Below are positions 25,703 through 33,959 of a stretch of DNA of 64,000 nt, piece after piece (position 1 is the stretch's first letter; each line of letters begins with the position of its first letter). Position numbers and translations under genes: made by a program. The stretch covers positions 62,001 to 126,000 of the forward strand of contig NZ_MWUM01000009.1 of the NCBI RefSeq assembly GCF_002028455.1, given 5' to 3'. Below the pieces are notes generated by a model. The model saw nothing but the letters and a program-made list of their open reading frames with translations. It was not told where the DNA came from and did not search any database. The stretch comes from Zoogloea sp. LCSB751 (GTDB lineage: Bacteria > Pseudomonadota > Gammaproteobacteria > Burkholderiales > Rhodocyclaceae).

Positions 25703-26962
25703 TCAGTTCCACGGATGGCGCGGAGGATTGACGCCGTTCAGGTGGTAGTTGCCGATATGGAAGTACTTCCAGCGCACCGGATCGTGCAGGGTGTGGACGC
25801 GGGCGTTGCGCCAGTGCCTGTCGAGACCGTGGGTGGCCAGCGTGGCACGGGTGCCGGCCAGTTCGAAGAGGCGGTTGCTCGCTTCGAGGGCGATCTCGGT
25901 AGTTAGCACCTTGGATTCCGCCGTCGTGAGGGTGGCTGCGTTGACGGTCTCTTCGCTCGGCGCGGCCAGGGCTTCGTCGATGCGGCGTCCGGCGCGCTCC
26001 AGCAGGGCCTCGGCGGCATGGAGGCGGATCGCCAGCTGGCCGACGGTCGAGATCGTCAGCGGATCCTCGGCGGCAGTCTCCTTCCCGCTGTCGATCCACG
26101 GACGGCTCTTCTCGCGCACGAAGTTGATGGTGTCGTCCAGGGTGCCGCGGGCGATGCCGGCGTCGATGGCGGCCTGGATGATCTGCGAGATTGCGCCCGC
26201 CGCGGTGGGGGTGTCGAAAGCCAGGATAGGCACCACGCGGCTTTTCGGCACGCTCACCTGCTCGATCTTCACCGAGCCCGAGGCGGTGGTGCGCTGACCG
26301 AAGCTGGACCAGTCGTTGATGACCGTCAGGCCCGGTGCGTCCCGGTCGGCGAAGACCAGGTAGCCCTTGCCGTCTTCATCCACGGCGACGATGGGAACGA
26401 CGTGGGCGAGCAGTGCGCCGGTGGTATAGAACTTCTGGCCATGAACGATCACATGGTCGCCCTTGTCGAGCACCTTGGTTTCGAAGGTTGCCACGTTGCG
26501 GCTGTTCAGCTCCGAGAAAGCGTTGCCGAAACGGTAACCCTGCAGGGCCAGCCCGAAGAGTTCACGCTTCTGCTCTTCACTTGCATCCAGGCCGATGTGG
26601 GCGACGAGCACCAGGTGGTTCTGGGTGATCTGGGCGATGCTGGAGTCTGCTGCGGCGATGATTTCGATGACTTCGGCCACCGTGGCGTAAGAGACACCGG
26701 CGCCGCCGTAGGCCTTGGGAACCGTGATGCCCCACAGGCCAGATTGGGAGTAAGCGTCGATCTCGTCGATGGGCAGGAAGCCTTCACGGTCGCGCAGAGC
26801 GGCTTCGCGGGCGAACTCCCGTGCCAGCTGACGGGCGACGGCGAGGGCCTCCGCGTCGTCGCGGATCACGTGGGCGGGCTGCGTCGGGCGCGGCCTGGGG
26901 GCGAAAGGAAGGGGCGAGTTGACGCGCGGGCGTTCAGCGATGGCGGTGTTTGAAGTGCTCAT
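25703..26962 (-). CDS. sfnB: SfnB-family sulfur acquisition oxidoreductase
   Basis: The 419-residue acyl-CoA-dehydrogenase-fold flavoprotein fits the SfnB family: PAHVIRDDAEALAVARQLAREF, LWGITVPKAYGGAGVSYAT, ADSSIAQITQNHLVLV, HGQKFYTTGALLAHVVPIVA, FGQRTTASGSVKIE and the end LDRHWRNARVHTLHDP. SfnB proteins are induced under sulfate limitation and belong with dimethyl sulfone and sulfonate use. Their exact reaction is uncertain, but relation to DszC suggests flavin-dependent S-oxidation. AGGAT precedes ATG 26962. Confidence 0.88.
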   Translation of the reverse strand: MSTSNTAIAERPRVNSPLPFAPRPRPTQPAHVIRDDAEALAVARQLAREFAREAALRDREGFLPIDEIDAYSQSGLWGITVPKAYGGAGVSYATVAEVIEIIAAADSSIAQITQNHLVLVAHIGLDASEEQKRELFGLALQGYRFGNAFSELNSRNVATFETKVLDKGDHVIVHGQKFYTTGALLAHVVPIVAVDEDGKGYLVFADRDAPGLTVINDWSSFGQRTTASGSVKIEQVSVPKSRVVPILAFDTPTAAGAISQIIQAAIDAGIARGTLDDTINFVREKSRPWIDSGKETAAEDPLTISTVGQLAIRLHAAEALLERAGRRIDEALAAPSEETVNAATLTTAESKVLTTEIALEASNRLFELAGTRATLATHGLDRHWRNARVHTLHDPVRWKYFHIGNYHLNGVNPPRHPWN

Positions 26963-27022
26963 GGGGGATCCTGTGGTCGAATGCGGGACGGGCGGGGCCG
27001 GCAAGGGCACCCGCCCCCGGGC

Positions 27023-28252
27023 TTACTTGCCGCTGCCGATCTGCCAGATGTACGGCGGCTCGGTGCCGTTGATGCTCCAGTCGCCTACGATGCGCGCCTT
27101 GTAGATCAGCGGGTTGTGGGTGGCGACGGTGCGTGCATTGCGCCAGTGCCGATCGAGGGCGCGGGTCTCGCTCGCCGAGGACGCGCCCAGCGCGTTGAAG
27201 AGATCGCTCGAGGCGCGGATGATCAGCTCGGAAACGATGATCTGGGCCTTGGCGGACTCGATCTCCGCGTCGATGTTGGCCGCTTTCTCGCGCTCTTCAT
27301 CGCCGCCGAAGCGTGCCTCGTAGGCCCGCTGGGCCGGCTCGGCGGCCCTGACCGCGGCGGCCTCGGCGGCATAGACCAGCGCCGAGATCTGCCCGATCAC
27401 CTGCTGCACCTGCACGTCCTGGGCAACCTGCGGGGCGTTGCCGGTGCTGAACACGCGATGCCGCTCCCTTACTGCGCGGGCCGCGTCCCGTTCGACGGCG
27501 CGGCCTATACCGGCCTGGACCGCCAGCAGCACGAGCTGATAGAGGGCGGTCTGGTACTTGAAGCGGGTTGCGAAGTCGATGATGTTCTCCGCTTCGACCA
27601 GCGCGTTTTCGAAGCGGGAGGTACCGCTGCCGGTGGTACGCTGGCCGAACCCGTCCCAGTCGTCCTTCTGGGTGATGCCGGCCTGGTGCGTGCTGACCGC
27701 GGCGATCACGTCGCCGTCGTTGTCCGTCCGCTTGGCGTACACGTCGATCCAGTCGGCAAAGATGCTGCCGGTGCTGTAGTACTTCTCGCCGTTGAGGCGC
27801 CATTTGCTGCCGTCCGGAGAAACCCGGGTAATCACGTCGCCGAGCTTGACGGTGCCGACCTCGGTCCAGGCGTTGCCGACGATGTCGCCTTCGACGAAAC
27901 GCTGGAACCACAGGGCGCGCTGGGGCGAGGGGGCTGCGTTGAGACGGTCCTCGACGAAGGCGAAGTGGCCGCGCAGGGCTTGCGGCAGGTTGGAGTCCGC
28001 TTCGGCCAGCTCGATCAGCAGGCGGACCAGTTGGGGCAGGGAGGCACCGCCGCCGCCGAATTCCTTCGGCACGCGGACTGCGCCGAAGCCCGCCTTCTTG
28101 AGCCATTCGATGGGTTCGTAGGGCAGCTGGCGCTGGCGCTCCCGCTCCAGCGCGCCTTCGGCGATGCGCGCGAAGATCGGGCGGAAACGGGCCGCCAGGG
28201 CCTCGTAGTCCGTGCCGGTGGACAGCGGGTTGTCGTTTCGGGTGTCGCTCAT
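27023..28252 (-). CDS. DszC/SfnB-like acyl-CoA dehydrogenase-fold monooxygenase
   Basis: The 409-residue protein shares the acyl-CoA dehydrogenase fold: GFGAVRVPKEFGGGGASLPQ, the segment NLPQALRGHF, LNGEKYYSTGSIFADW, GFGQRTTGSGTSRFENALV and the end LDRHWRNARTVATHNP. The DRHWRNxRT ending and lack of an obvious catalytic Glu for acyl-CoA oxidation place it with DszC/SfnB-type flavin monooxygenases rather than beta-oxidation enzymes. It lies between sfnG and sfnB with gaps of 31 and 60 bases. Confidence 0.85.
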   Translation of the reverse strand: MSDTRNDNPLSTGTDYEALAARFRPIFARIAEGALERERQRQLPYEPIEWLKKAGFGAVRVPKEFGGGGASLPQLVRLLIELAEADSNLPQALRGHFAFVEDRLNAAPSPQRALWFQRFVEGDIVGNAWTEVGTVKLGDVITRVSPDGSKWRLNGEKYYSTGSIFADWIDVYAKRTDNDGDVIAAVSTHQAGITQKDDWDGFGQRTTGSGTSRFENALVEAENIIDFATRFKYQTALYQLVLLAVQAGIGRAVERDAARAVRERHRVFSTGNAPQVAQDVQVQQVIGQISALVYAAEAAAVRAAEPAQRAYEARFGGDEEREKAANIDAEIESAKAQIIVSELIIRASSDLFNALGASSASETRALDRHWRNARTVATHNPLIYKARIVGDWSINGTEPPYIWQIGSGK

Positions 28253-28283
28253 ATGGATTGTCCTGGCTATGCGGGGCCGGCCG

Positions 28284-29384
28284 TCAGGCGGCGGCCAGTT
28301 CGGTTTCCCGTTGCGCTTCGAGTTCGCGGACCAGCGGCAGCACGTGTTTGCCGAAGTACTCCACTTCTTCCTGGAAGTGCAGGAAGCCGGTCAGCACGAG
28401 ATCCACGCCGACGGCCTTGAGGGCGACGATGCGTTCGGCCACCTGGCGCGGCGTTCCGATGAGGTTGGTCTTGAAGCCGTCGTTGTATTGCACGAGGTCT
28501 TCGAAGGTGGACTTGGCCCAGTTGCCTTCGCCCTCGGGGCTGGCCTTGCCGGCCTGGGTCACGGCGTCGCCAAAGGCGCGTACGGCAACCGGGTCGGCCT
28601 TGTCGATGATTTCCTGGACGACGGCGCGCGCCTCTTCCTCGGTGTCGCGGACGACGACGAAGGCATTCACGCCGACCTTCACCTTGTGGTTGTTGGCGGC
28701 GGCCTTGGCTCGGATGTCATCCACCTGGGCCTTGATGCCTTCGACCGTGTTGCCGTTGGTGAAGTACCAGTCGGAGACCCGGGCGGCCATGTCGCGTGCG
28801 GCGCGGGAGCTGCCGCCCTGGAAGATTTCGGGGTGGGGCTGCTGCAGGGGCTTCGGCTTGAGGCTGTAGTTGTGGAAACGGTAGAAATCGCCCTTCAGCG
28901 TGAAGTCGTCCTGCGTCCAGATGCCTTTGAGCGCCTGGATGAACTCCTCGGAGCGGCGATAACGCTCGTCGTGCTCAAGCCACGGCTCGCCGATTGCGGT
29001 GAATTCGCCCTTGAACCAGCCGCTGACGATATTGACCGCGATGCGTCCCTTGGTGAGGTGGTCAATGGTCGCAATCTGCTTGGCCAATACGGCAGGGTGC
29101 CAGGGGCCAGGCAGGATGGCGGCAATGACCCGGAGCTTCGTCGTTGCCGCCAGCAGGGCATGGGAAATAGCCACCGATTCGTGCTGGTATTCGGCGCCAT
29201 ATCCGGCGGTAAAGCGGATTTGCGAAAGGGCGTATTCGAAGCCGGCGTCCTCGGCGATTTGGGCGAGGCGGCGGTTATAGTCGATGTCCCAGCTGGTGCG
29301 CTGTTCGATCTTGCTGACGACGAGGCCGCCGCTGACATTGGGAACCCAGTAGGCGAATTTGATCGGCGTATTCGATTGGCTCAT
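28284..29384 (-). CDS. sfnG: FMNH2-dependent dimethyl sulfone monooxygenase SfnG
   Basis: The 366-residue luciferase-like protein begins FAYWVPNVSGGLVVSKIEQR and has TRWSDIDYNRR-like TSWDIDYNRRLAQIAED, AEYQHESVAISHALLA, ILPGPWHPAVLAKQIATID, IAVNIVSGWFKGEFTAIGEP and EIFQGGSSRAARDMAA. These agree with SfnG, which converts dimethyl sulfone to methanesulfinate using FMNH2. It follows msuE by 41 bases, as in pseudomonad sulfone clusters, where the MsuE-type reductase supplies reduced flavin. Confidence 0.92.
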   Translation of the reverse strand: MSQSNTPIKFAYWVPNVSGGLVVSKIEQRTSWDIDYNRRLAQIAEDAGFEYALSQIRFTAGYGAEYQHESVAISHALLAATTKLRVIAAILPGPWHPAVLAKQIATIDHLTKGRIAVNIVSGWFKGEFTAIGEPWLEHDERYRRSEEFIQALKGIWTQDDFTLKGDFYRFHNYSLKPKPLQQPHPEIFQGGSSRAARDMAARVSDWYFTNGNTVEGIKAQVDDIRAKAAANNHKVKVGVNAFVVVRDTEEEARAVVQEIIDKADPVAVRAFGDAVTQAGKASPEGEGNWAKSTFEDLVQYNDGFKTNLIGTPRQVAERIVALKAVGVDLVLTGFLHFQEEVEYFGKHVLPLVRELEAQRETELAAA

Positions 29385-29425
29385 GAAAGGATCTCCTGGA
29401 AGGTGAATGGTGAAAATGGTCTTAT

Positions 29426-29995
29426 TCAGGCTGCCGCAAGCTTTTGCTCGGGTTGGCGGCGTTTCTGCAGAAAGGGCAAGGCGCGGGTGGTGGCCAGTTC
29501 GATGCGCGCCTTGAGGCTTTCGCTGCTGACGCGGTAATTGCTGAAGTCCGCTTCGGAGCCATACACGCCGATGGGCAGGGTGTGTGCCTGGAAGAAACTG
29601 AACAGCGGCCGGAGCTGATGATCAATGACCAGCGCATGGCGCTCGCTGCCGCCGGTGGCGGCGAGCAGGACCGGTACGTCGATCAAGGCCTCGTGGTGGA
29701 CAAAATCAAACAAGTGCTTGAAAAGGCCGGTAAAAGAGGCCCGGTACACGGGGCTTGCCACCACCAGCAGGTCAGCCTGTTCGATGGCGTGGATGTCGTC
29801 CAGGATGTGGCGGGGGAGATCGGTGGGGGTGACGACGGCGCCCAGTTCGGCGGCAATGCCGGACAGATCGATGATGCGAACGTCCGCCGGCTGGTGGTGG
29901 ACGAGGCCATTGACGATTTCGTCCACCAGGACACGTGTCCGTGACGGCTTGTACAGTCCGCCGGATACGGCGACGATCTTCGGCTTGGTGCTCAT
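29426..29995 (-). CDS. msuE: NADH-dependent FMN reductase MsuE
   Basis: The 189-residue flavodoxin-like protein has the N-terminal VAVSGGLYKPSRTRVLVDEI (FMN phosphate loop), ADLLVVASPVYRASFTGLFKHLFD (the PVY segment) and LLAATGGSERHALVIDHQLRPLF. This matches the MsuE/SsuE family, which supplies FMNH2 to two-component monooxygenases. It is first in the minus-strand operon, about 60 bases downstream of a predicted sigma54 start site. It could serve the SfnG, SsuD and DszC-like enzymes together. Confidence 0.92.
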   Translation of the reverse strand: MSTKPKIVAVSGGLYKPSRTRVLVDEIVNGLVHHQPADVRIIDLSGIAAELGAVVTPTDLPRHILDDIHAIEQADLLVVASPVYRASFTGLFKHLFDFVHHEALIDVPVLLAATGGSERHALVIDHQLRPLFSFFQAHTLPIGVYGSEADFSNYRVSSESLKARIELATTRALPFLQKRRQPEQKLAAA

Positions 29996-30064
29996 GCAAT
30001 TTCTCCGGAATTCAATTCATGTGACTGGATGGTTCATCCGCCCTTTGCGGTGTAGAAGGGAAAT

Positions 30065-30080
30065 AGCAGCATCCATGCCA
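30065..30080 (-). promoter_or_regulatory. Sigma54 (-24/-12) promoter of the msuE operon
   Basis: On the minus strand TGGCATGGATGCTGCT has GG and GC separated by exactly 10 bases, close to TGGCACG-N4-TTGCW. The start site would be near 30054, about 60 bases before msuE ATG 29995. The 435-base gap 29996-30430 holds this, an upstream dyad (30237-30254) and the ribB-side hairpin, but no gene. Confidence 0.75.
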
Positions 30081-30236
30081 GATGAAATAAAGGCGACGGT
30101 TAAGCGAAATAACAGAGAATGAATCTGAAAAATCAGTCTCAATCGGTTGTTGTTTCTATTTTTGGGTGGCCGAATCGTCTTTCTGTGCGCATATTCGGAA
30201 TAGAGGATTCGGGAAAGCTTATTAATAAAAAGAGAA

Positions 30237-30254
30237 GTGCTGATTGAGAAGCAC
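30237..30254. promoter_or_regulatory. Putative SfnR operator (GTGCT-N8-AGCAC), msuE side
   Basis: GTGCTGATTGAGAAGCAC is a dyad with 5-bp arms (6 bp with the flanking A/T). It lies about 157 bases upstream of the msuE -24 element and matches the site at 32592-32609 at 15 of 18 positions. A further AGCAC-CCC-GTGCT dyad follows at 30261-30273. Confidence 0.6.
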
Positions 30255-30377
30255 TCCATGAGCACCCCGTGCTGCCTGGGAGGCTCTTTCCGGGATTGAT
30301 CACCGAGAAAGGCGATTCCACGCCGGATCCGGATGGATGAGTTCTGGAGGAAATGGTGGGGATGACTCCAAAGCAGC

Positions 30378-30404
30378 AACGGCCACCTGGTGAGGGTGGC
30401 CGTT
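30378..30404. terminator. Hairpin downstream of ribB
   Basis: AACGGCCACC (30378-30387) pairs perfectly with GGTGGCCGTT (30395-30404), 26 bases past the ribB stop. It has no T run on the minus strand, so it is a likely but weak terminator. Confidence 0.5.
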
Positions 30405-30430
30405 GGGACGCCGGGAGGATGTGCGGGGGC

Positions 30431-31123
30431 TCAGGCTGCGGCCTCAAGGGGAACCCTGCCTGGCGAACGGTCGCGTTCGGTGTGCAGGAGGCCGGTGTCG
30501 CCACGTCGATGCGCGATCAGTTGGGCGATGGAAATGATCCGCAGGTCGTGCTGGCAGGCAAAGCGCAGCAAGTCCGGGCGGCGGGCCATGCGGCCGTCGT
30601 CCCGCACGATCTCGCACAGCACGCCGCCTGCTTGCAGGCCTGCGAGCGCGACGAGGTCATGGGCGGCTTCCGTGTGCCCGGGGCGGCTGAGCACGCCGCC
30701 CTCACGCACGCGCAGGGGGAAGATGTGACCCGGACGGGCGAAATCGCCTGGAGCCGTGGCCGGGTCGGCGAGGGCGCGCAGCGTCGCCGCCCGGTCGCTG
30801 GCCGAGATACCGGTGGTGGTGCCGTGCCGGTAATCGACGGTTACGGTGAAGGCCGTGCGGTGGGGGTCGGTATTTTCCCTCACCATCAGGGGCAGGGCGA
30901 GCTGGTCCAGGCGGGCGCCGGGGAGTGCGATACAGACGACGCCGCTGGTATGGCGGACCAGAAACGCCATTTTTTCAGGTGTGATCTGTTCGGCAGCGAT
31001 GATCAGGTCGCCTTCGTTCTCGCGGTCGGCATCGTCCACGACGATGACGAATTCGCCGTTGCGGATCGCGGAGATGGCGTCTTCGACCGGATCGAAAGTG
31101 GGGGTGCGAGCAGTGTCATGCAT
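30431..31123 (-). CDS. ribB: 3,4-dihydroxy-2-butanone-4-phosphate synthase RibB
   Basis: The 230-residue single-domain enzyme keeps all the active-site motifs: FVIVVDDADRENEGDLIIAAE (acidic Mg and substrate loop), FLVRHTSGVVCIAL, TVTVDYRHGTTTGISASDR, ARPGHIFPLRVREGGVLSRPGHTEAA and CEIVRDDGRMAR. It makes the four-carbon precursor of riboflavin from ribulose 5-phosphate. The length fits a monofunctional RibB (about 215) with a short tail. It begins 16 bases after the DszC-like gene, so it is probably transcribed from the same sigma54 promoter. This looks like a locus-specific flavin supply. No FMN riboswitch is apparent. Confidence 0.92.
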   Translation of the reverse strand: MHDTARTPTFDPVEDAISAIRNGEFVIVVDDADRENEGDLIIAAEQITPEKMAFLVRHTSGVVCIALPGARLDQLALPLMVRENTDPHRTAFTVTVDYRHGTTTGISASDRAATLRALADPATAPGDFARPGHIFPLRVREGGVLSRPGHTEAAHDLVALAGLQAGGVLCEIVRDDGRMARRPDLLRFACQHDLRIISIAQLIAHRRGDTGLLHTERDRSPGRVPLEAAA

Positions 31124-31139
31124 GGTCTGGGTGATCGGC

Positions 31140-32348
31140 TCAGGAGTAAAAGGAAGGGGTTGGGTAGCTGCCGTTGAGGCTCCAGTCGCCGAGTTCGCGG
31201 ATCTTGTAGGCCACCGGGTCGTGCAGGGTGTGGGTGCGCAGGTTGCGCCAGAAGCGGTCCAAGCGTAGGGCGGCGGTGGTCGAGCGGGCGCCGGCCACCT
31301 CGAACATGCGGCTGGTCAGATCCAGTCCGACCCGGGTGGTGGCAACCTTCGCGGCGGCCACGTTAACCGCCACTTCGCCGCGTTCCGTCTCGCTCAGGTC
31401 GAGGTCGCGGGCCCAGGCTGTGTCAAGGGAATGGGCTGCGCGCTCGGTGAGCAGGCGGGCGCCTTCGAGGCCGACCCAGAATTCGCCGTAGGTGCCCAGG
31501 ACGTAGGGGTCTTCGGTGGCGGCCGCAACCTGCGCCGCCGGCCAGGCGCGGCTTTGTCCGTTGGTGTAGCGACGGGCCTCTGCCAGGGCGCCTTCGGCAA
31601 TGCCGAGGTAGATATTGGACAGGATCAGCTGGGCGATCAGCGGACGCAGACAGGCGAACGGGGAGCTCAGGGGGCCGGGAACGGCCAGCACTTCGTGTTG
31701 TTCGATGCGGACCCGCTCGAAGCGGGCACTGCCGCTGTCGGTCTGGCGCTGGCCCATGTTGTCCCAGTCGGGGAAGAGGTGGATGCCCTCACGATCACGC
31801 GGGAGCGCTGCGAGCACCAGTTTGCCGCTGGCCTCATCGATGGCCGAGGCGATCAGCATGTCGGCATCGAGGGCGCCGGAACAGAAGCTCTTCTGGCCGT
31901 TGAATTCAAACCCGCCGTCGCGTGGCGTACAGACCGTACGGGTATCCAGCGGGTTCAGGGCGTTGCCCCAGAACCAGTCGTGGCGGACGGTCTTTTCGAA
32001 CAGGGGACGCCATTGGGCCGCACTGCCGAACAGGCGCACGGTCGCGAGCAGCAGGTGCTGGAAAGCGAAAACGTGGGCGACCGAGCTGTCGACGCGGGCA
32101 ATCTCCCGGACGACCTGCAGGGTTTCGGTCCAGGTGGCGCCGTGGCCGCCGTATTCGGTCGGGACGATCAGGCCGAGCAGGCCGCTGCGTCTGATCGCAT
32201 CCCGTTCATCCTTTGGCGTGCCGCCGGCCATATCGCGCTGGACTGCGGTTCGGGCGAACTCGTCGGCAAGGGCTCGGGCGAGGGCCAGGGGGCCGCTGGT
32301 GGACGCCCGGAGGACTTTCGTCTCCGGTGCTTCGAGCAGGGTGTGCAT
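31140..32348 (-). CDS. DszC-like acyl-CoA dehydrogenase-fold flavoprotein (divergent arm 1)
   Basis: The 402-residue protein has [92 protein letters not shown] and ends [20 protein letters not shown]. This is the DszC/SfnB-type branch of the acyl-CoA dehydrogenase fold. ATG 32348 lies about 65 bases downstream of the predicted sigma54 start. The longer open frame to 33041 would cross the promoters and is rejected. It is closely paralogous to the divergent gene at 32745. ribB follows at 16 bases. Confidence 0.85.
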   Translation of the reverse strand: MHTLLEAPETKVLRASTSGPLALARALADEFARTAVQRDMAGGTPKDERDAIRRSGLLGLIVPTEYGGHGATWTETLQVVREIARVDSSVAHVFAFQHLLLATVRLFGSAAQWRPLFEKTVRHDWFWGNALNPLDTRTVCTPRDGGFEFNGQKSFCSGALDADMLIASAIDEASGKLVLAALPRDREGIHLFPDWDNMGQRQTDSGSARFERVRIEQHEVLAVPGPLSSPFACLRPLIAQLILSNIYLGIAEGALAEARRYTNGQSRAWPAAQVAAATEDPYVLGTYGEFWVGLEGARLLTERAAHSLDTAWARDLDLSETERGEVAVNVAAAKVATTRVGLDLTSRMFEVAGARSTTAALRLDRFWRNLRTHTLHDPVAYKIRELGDWSLNGSYPTPSFYS

Positions 32349-32423
32349 GGTTTCTTTCTGTTCTCTCGTGATCGATGGAGGACGGGGGAAGGCTGAACCC
32401 CCGGTGATTGGCCGAGGCAGAAC

Positions 32424-32439
32424 AGCAGGGAACGTGCCA
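32424..32439 (-). promoter_or_regulatory. Sigma54 promoter of the arm-1 operon (DszC-like-ribB)
   Basis: On the minus strand TGGCACGTTCCCTGCT carries GG-N10-GC and differs from the TGGCACG-N4-TTGCW consensus at one defined base. The expected start is near 32413. Confidence 0.8.
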
Positions 32440-32509
32440 TTCGCCCTGGCGGCGGAATGGCCGGTTTTCGTGCCAGGAATGCGTGAACGGGAGCACCGAT
32501 GCGGATTTC

Positions 32510-32527
32510 GTGCTGCTGTAGAAGCAG
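32510..32527. promoter_or_regulatory. Putative SfnR operator, arm-1 side
   Basis: GTGCTGCTGTAGAAGCAG fits GTGCT-N8-AGCAC with one mismatch in the last base. It lies about 71 bases upstream of the arm-1 -24 element, inside the 396-base divergent control region (32349-32744), which contains no gene. Confidence 0.55.
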
Positions 32528-32591
32528 TCGAAAAGAAGGGGCTACTGGCGTCGCCTGGAAGAGCCTTAATTGAGGCGCACCCGCATCTGTT

Positions 32592-32609
32592 GTGCTGATT
32601 TAAGAGCAC
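32592..32609. promoter_or_regulatory. Putative SfnR operator, arm-2 side
   Basis: GTGCTGATTTAAGAGCAC is a perfect-arm dyad. It lies 84 bases before the arm-2 -24 element and about 153 bases from that of arm 1, so it may serve both promoters. Confidence 0.65.
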
Positions 32610-32691
32610 CCTTGTGACCATCTTGCTGACCGTTGCGCACGGCGAGTGCTGAGTTGGCAGCAACCTCTGTGGAACGCCGCGGAAAACTTCG

Positions 32692-32707
32692 TGGCACGCT
32701 TCCTGCG
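32692..32707 (+). promoter_or_regulatory. Sigma54 promoter of the arm-2 operon (DszC-like-sfnR-ribBA-like)
   Basis: TGGCACGCTTCCTGCG has the full TGGCACG half and GG-N10-GC spacing. The start would be near 32718, which forces the downstream gene to begin after that point, at TTG 32745. Confidence 0.82.
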
Positions 32708-32744
32708 AAGCGTTCCCCGTCTTCTGTATTCCGGAGTTTCCGAT

Positions 32745-33959
32745 TTGACCTCTGTGTTGACTGAGCCCCATGGCGACTCCCGCGAGATCCTCGCGCTGGA
32801 TACCCCCATCAGGATCGCCGAGCGGCTTGCCGAGCAATTCGCCATCACTGCACCTGAGCGGGATACGTTGGGCGGGACGCCGAAGGCGGAGCGCGATGCC
32901 CTGCGCAGCAGTGGGCTGCTGGCATTGTCGATTCCCACCGAATACGGAGGTCTCGGCGCCAGTTGGCGCGAGACCATGGACGTGATTCGGGTCCTGTCCC
33001 GGGCCGACAGTTCGATCGGCCATGTCTTCGCCTTTCAGCACCTCATGCTGGCCACGGTGCGCCTGTTCTCAAGGCCGGATCAATGGGGTGCCTGGTTCGA
33101 GCAGACCGCGCGCCACAACTGGTTCTGGGGCAACGCGCTGAATCCGCTCGACCGTCGCACGGCCAGTCGTCGCCTGGACGGCTGGTACGAGTTTTCCGGC
33201 AAGAAGAGCTTCTGTTCGGGGGCCTTTGACTCCGAGATGCTGATCGTCTCGGCCTATGAGCAGGAAGAGGCCCGCAAGCTGATCATCGCGGCGATTCCCA
33301 CGGCCCGCAGCGGGGTGAACGTGATCCAGGACTGGGACAATTTCGGCCAGCGGCAGACTGACAGCGGCAGTGTCAATTTCGAGCGGGTCCGCATCGAGGA
33401 GCAGGAGGTGCTTGCCGACCCGGGGCCACTCAGCACGCCGTTTGCGTGCCTGCGTCCGCTGATTGCCCAGCTGATCCTGACCAATATTTATGCCGGCATC
33501 GCCGAGGGCGCCTATGCGGACGCCCGCAAGTACAGCTTGAACGAGGCCCGACCGTGGCACCGTTCGCTGGCGGAGCGTTTCGAGGACGACCCCTACGTCC
33601 TGCATCACTACGGCGAATTCTGGGCGAGTCTCGATGCGGTGCGGGTGATGGCCGAGCGCGCCGCAGACATGCTGGACGCGGGCTGGCAGAAGGGCGAGCT
33701 TCTGACGGAGGTGGAGCGGGGCGAGATCGCGCTGGCGATTGCTTCTGCCAAGGTGTTGGCCACGCGTACCGGGCTGGACCTGTGCACCCGCATGTTCGAG
33801 GTGACCGGTGCGCGCGCTACCCACGCCGGGCTGGGACTGGATCGCTACTGGCGCAATCTGCGCACCCACACCATGCACGATCCCATCGATTACAAACTCT
33901 TGGAGCTAGGTGAATGGGCGTTGAAGCAGCAATACCCGAAGCCGACGTTTTACTCGTGA
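32745..33959 (+). CDS. DszC-like acyl-CoA dehydrogenase-fold flavoprotein (divergent arm 2)
   Basis: The 404-residue protein has [95 protein letters not shown] and ends [16 protein letters not shown]. It is a close paralogue of the arm-1 protein. The start is TTG 32745: CCGGAG lies 8 bases upstream, the length then matches the paralogue (402), and the more upstream start at 32646 would precede the sigma54 promoter. The 3' end overlaps the sfnR-like gene. Confidence 0.85.
   Translation: MTSVLTEPHGDSREILALDTPIRIAERLAEQFAITAPERDTLGGTPKAERDALRSSGLLALSIPTEYGGLGASWRETMDVIRVLSRADSSIGHVFAFQHLMLATVRLFSRPDQWGAWFEQTARHNWFWGNALNPLDRRTASRRLDGWYEFSGKKSFCSGAFDSEMLIVSAYEQEEARKLIIAAIPTARSGVNVIQDWDNFGQRQTDSGSVNFERVRIEEQEVLADPGPLSTPFACLRPLIAQLILTNIYAGIAEGAYADARKYSLNEARPWHRSLAERFEDDPYVLHHYGEFWASLDAVRVMAERAADMLDAGWQKGELLTEVERGEIALAIASAKVLATRTGLDLCTRMFEVTGARATHAGLGLDRYWRNLRTHTMHDPIDYKLLELGEWALKQQYPKPTFYS

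Noticed and set aside
30017..30379. 120-residue open frame on the minus strand upstream of msuE
   Set aside because: It covers the sigma54 promoter and upstream dyad, has no Shine-Dalgarno or family resemblance, and its codon use is unlike the neighbours.
29996..31123. FMN riboswitch before ribB or the ribBA-like gene
   Set aside because: Both genes start within operons, 16 and 67 bases from the preceding stop, and no RFN-type conserved core was seen.
32349..33041. N-terminal extension of the arm-1 DszC-like protein
   Set aside because: It would cross both sigma54 promoters and two operators, and the added residues do not resemble the family.
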